Shown here in pieces: positions 61,861 to 64,000 of a DNA stretch of 64,000 nt. The notes beneath the pieces are model-generated. The model was given only the letters and a program-made list of their open reading frames with translations, was not told the origin of the DNA and made no database searches. Where the stretch lies: contig CAMBVS010000007.1 of the NCBI GenBank assembly GCA_945871425.1, positions 1-64,000 of the forward strand, given 5' to 3'. Every line of letters begins with the position of its first letter. The stretch's first letter is position 1. The translations under genes and the position numbers were made by a program. Source of the DNA: Rhizobium sp. Q54. Its GTDB lineage: Bacteria; Pseudomonadota; Alphaproteobacteria; SHVZ01.

Positions 61861-62538
61861 ATGGATCAGGGCACAGAACCCCGGCTGGAAGATTACCAGG
61901 CGATGGCCAAGGCATTGATTCATTGGTTCGATATGGCCGAGACCGCCGACCTGCTGAAAGAGGTCGGCATCCTTCCGAAATCCCGCGAGAAGATCGACAA
62001 GGGCTATGACCGCCGGGCCCAGGCCTTCGCCAAGCACGCGCTTCCGGCCCAGATCGTCCGGCTCAAATCCGATGCTCCGATGGCCTCCCTCCATATCTTC
62101 TCCGAGATCTACGACAACGGCTTCCTCAGGGCCGATCCCTGGCGCTGGTGGTTCGCCTGGATTGCGCTCGAGCTGATCGCCGAGACCGGGCCCGATCCCA
62201 CCGGCCGCCACATCAAGACATTCCTCAAGGACAGCGAAACCCATCCGCTGACCGACGAGAGCGCCGCCCGCTGGCTCGCCTGCAACCCCCTCAGGGTGCG
62301 CTACTGGAGCCGCGGGATCGAGCGCGACATCGTGCTCGCCCAGACCCACCACGCCTCGGATACGGCCAACGCCGCGGTCAAGGCCGAGCACCACCTGGCG
62401 CTGGCCCTGCGGAAGCCGATCGAGGTCTTGAAGGACGCCCTGCTGGAGGAGGCGGCCGAGGTCGCCGGGGCCCTGACCATGCGGATCGAAGAGCGGGTGC
62501 GCCGGAACTTTAAGAGCCAGATGCCCCTCCGGGCCTGA
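61861..62538 (+). CDS. Conserved hypothetical protein
   Basis: A 225-residue soluble protein that I do not recognise. Visible features are MAKALIHWFDMAETADLLKE at the N terminus, a Trp-rich PWRWWFAWIALELIAETGP segment and a C-terminal helix KEALLEE-like stretch (VLKDALLEEAAEVAGALTMR). No signal peptide or membrane helix is evident. It is divergent from the M23-bactofilin pair and convergent with the MacB-type transporter, with a 3-base gap. Codon use matches the neighbours, so it is probably native. Confidence 0.7.
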   Translation: MDQGTEPRLEDYQAMAKALIHWFDMAETADLLKEVGILPKSREKIDKGYDRRAQAFAKHALPAQIVRLKSDAPMASLHIFSEIYDNGFLRADPWRWWFAWIALELIAETGPDPTGRHIKTFLKDSETHPLTDESAARWLACNPLRVRYWSRGIERDIVLAQTHHASDTANAAVKAEHHLALALRKPIEVLKDALLEEAAEVAGALTMRIEERVRRNFKSQMPLRA

Positions 62539-62541
62539 GCC

Positions 62542-63843
62542 CTACTCGAAGCGGAGCGCCTCGATCGGATCGAGGCGAGAGGCCTTCTTCGCCGGGTAGA
62601 AGCCGAAGAAAACGCCGACCGCGCCCGAAAAGAGGAAGGCGACGACGATCGCCCAGGGCTGTATCAGCGTCGGCCAGCCGGCGAAGGCCGCGATCGCGAT
62701 CGATCCGCCGACGCCGAGCACGATGCCGACGGTGCCCCCGATCAACGACAAAGTCACCGCCTCCACCAGGAACTGGACCAGGATGTCCCGACCGCGGGCT
62801 CCCACCGCCATCCTGAGCCCGATCTCGCGGGTGCGTTCGGTCACGCTCACCAGCATGATGTTCATGATGCCGATGCCGCCGACGATCAGCGACACCGAGG
62901 CGACGGCGGCCAGCAGCAGCGACAGGATGCGGGAGGAGGCCTCGCGGGTCTCCATGATGTCGGCGAGGTTCCGGATGTTGACGTCGTCCTCGTCCCTCGC
63001 CTGCAGCTTGTGGCGCTGGCGGAGCAGGTCGCGGATCTGCTCCTCCGCATCCTTCATCGACTCCCCTTCCACCACCTTGACCATGACCGAGCCGACCGCC
63101 CGCGCCCGCGTGCCGCTGAAGCCCAGGAGGCGGCGCTTGGCGGTGGTCATCGGGGTCAGGAGGACGTCGTCCTGGTCGGCGCCCTGGGTCGATTGGCCCT
63201 TCTTGTCGAGGACGCCGATGATGGTGAAAGGCACGTGCCGGACCCGGATCACCTGCCCGATCGGGTCGGTGTCGCCGAACAGCTTCTCGGCCACCGTCCT
63301 GCCGACGAGCGTCACCTTGGCCGCGGCCGACATCTCTTCCGGGGTGAACAGCCGCCCCTCGGTGATGTCCCATTCGCGGGCGGTCAGGTAGTCGAGGGTG
63401 ACGCCGAGCGCCCAGCTCGACCAGTTCTGATTGCCGAACACCACCTGGACCTGGCCGCGGACGATCGGCGCCGCCACCTCGATGATCGGCAGCTCGCGGG
63501 CGATCGCCGCCGCGTCCTCCTCGGTGAGCGTCGGCCGCGTGCCGGTGCCGAGCCGGGCCCCGCCCGAGGTCACCGCCCCCGGCAGCAGGATGATCAGGTT
63601 GGCGCCGAGGCTGCGGATCTGCTCGGCCACCCGCTGATGCGCGCCGGAGCCGATCGAGACCATGACGATCACCGCGCCGACGCCGATGATGATGCCGAGC
63701 ATGGTGAGCGCGCTGCGGAGCGCATTGACCCGGAGCGCCTTCAGCGCCACCAGCAGGCTGTCGAGGGAGAAGGCCCCTTTCGGCGCGGCCGCACGGAAAG
63801 CGCCGGCCTGGGCGGCGACGGGCTCGGCGAGGATCGCGGTCAT
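62542..63843 (-). CDS. ABC transporter permease, MacB family
   Basis: A 433-residue FtsX-like permease with four membrane helices. TM1 (MLGIIIGVGAVIVMVSIGSG) precedes a large periplasmic MacB_PCD domain (residues ~65-290), then the FtsX domain with VGGIGIMNIMLVSVTERTRE and AVGARGRDILVQFLVEAVTL. The C terminus YPAKKASRLDPIEALRFE is the classic MacB ending. It works with the ATPase gene upstream (4-base overlap) as a mechanotransmitting exporter of lipoproteins, peptides or drugs; no periplasmic adaptor is visible in the window. Confidence 0.93.
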   Translation of the reverse strand: MTAILAEPVAAQAGAFRAAAPKGAFSLDSLLVALKALRVNALRSALTMLGIIIGVGAVIVMVSIGSGAHQRVAEQIRSLGANLIILLPGAVTSGGARLGTGTRPTLTEEDAAAIARELPIIEVAAPIVRGQVQVVFGNQNWSSWALGVTLDYLTAREWDITEGRLFTPEEMSAAAKVTLVGRTVAEKLFGDTDPIGQVIRVRHVPFTIIGVLDKKGQSTQGADQDDVLLTPMTTAKRRLLGFSGTRARAVGSVMVKVVEGESMKDAEEQIRDLLRQRHKLQARDEDDVNIRNLADIMETREASSRILSLLLAAVASVSLIVGGIGIMNIMLVSVTERTREIGLRMAVGARGRDILVQFLVEAVTLSLIGGTVGIVLGVGGSIAIAAFAGWPTLIQPWAIVVAFLFSGAVGVFFGFYPAKKASRLDPIEALRFE

Positions 63844-64000
63844 GCGGCCACCGCCTGGCGCGGGTGCGGGTTGGTGCGGTCGGCGACCAGCTTGCCGTCG
63901 TGGAACTGCAGGACCCGCCCGGCATGGTCGGCGACGCCCTCCTCGTGGGTGACCACGACGATGGTCAGGCCCTGGCGGTTGAGCGACTGGAACAGCGCCA
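63840..64000 (-). CDS. ABC transporter ATP-binding protein, MacB type (3' end only)
   Basis: The last 52 or so residues of a nucleotide-binding subunit: ALFQSLNRQGLTIVVVTHEE with the switch His, then GVADHAGRVLQFHDGKLVAD. The rest lies beyond the right edge. Its TGA overlaps the ATG of the permease gene. Confidence 0.88.
   Translation of the reverse strand, partial: ALFQSLNRQGLTIVVVTHEEGVADHAGRVLQFHDGKLVADRTNPHPRQAVAA

Overview
The window is GC-rich, densely packed chromosomal DNA. Its gene content and order point to an alphaproteobacterium, most like the Rhodospirillales. The supporting clusters are argS-SPOR-nagZ-M50 protease-scpA-scpB, tatABC-serS-surE-pcm, an nlpD-like gene with yajC-secD-secF, rlpA-dacA-tmk-holB-metG-tatD-MBL, and hopanoid genes hpnC-hpnD-hpnE. 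No rRNA, tRNA or CRISPR array was seen, and no gene-free stretch exceeds about 300 bases.

Layout. 1-5.5 kb: valS, a decayed patch (a PAS-type fragment and a glutathione transferase gene with an in-frame amber stop), then ilvD with a clear terminator. 5.5-11.3 kb: MlrC-type metallopeptidase, an MFS exporter, fluC/crcB, xth (apparently with a CTG start) and erpA, then dgt. 11.2-33 kb: a long co-directional run of housekeeping genes (argS, envelope and chromosome-segregation genes, Tat and Sec export). It is interrupted by an iron-type ABC permease/ATPase pair and by a GNAT plus YeeE/YedE pair. 33-43 kb: a glycosyltransferase, cupin, methyltransferase, a urate-hydroxylase-like membrane protein, hpnCDE and a second MFS gene. 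These are followed by a small catabolic group of two D-2-hydroxyacid dehydrogenases and an RraA-like protein. 42.5-50.7 kb: peptidoglycan genes (mltB-like, rlpA, dacA) and the tmk-holB-metG-tatD-MBL operon.

50.7-55.5 kb is the mobile island. Two IS1595-family elements lie 38 bp apart. I could delimit both by terminal inverted repeats and 8-bp target duplications. Element 1 (50967-53261) carries a transposase, a small passenger ORF and a convergent trypsin-like protease gene that is frameshifted near its 3' end. Element 2 (53300-55374) carries a convergent DUF3800 gene, a small passenger ORF and a frameshifted transposase. A solo terminal repeat of a third, related element abuts element 2. Both elements have the same plan: a short transposon with the transposase promoter at its end and an unrelated cargo gene pointing back at the transposase. 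An acetyltransferase gene is broken at the left edge.

55.9-64 kb returns to chromosome: an epoxide-hydrolase-like enzyme, mazG, a CHASE3 sensor kinase that lacks its phospho-acceptor histidine, and a composite two-component remnant. Then come bactofilin with its M23 endopeptidase partner, an unknown gene and a MacB-type ABC transporter that runs off the right edge.
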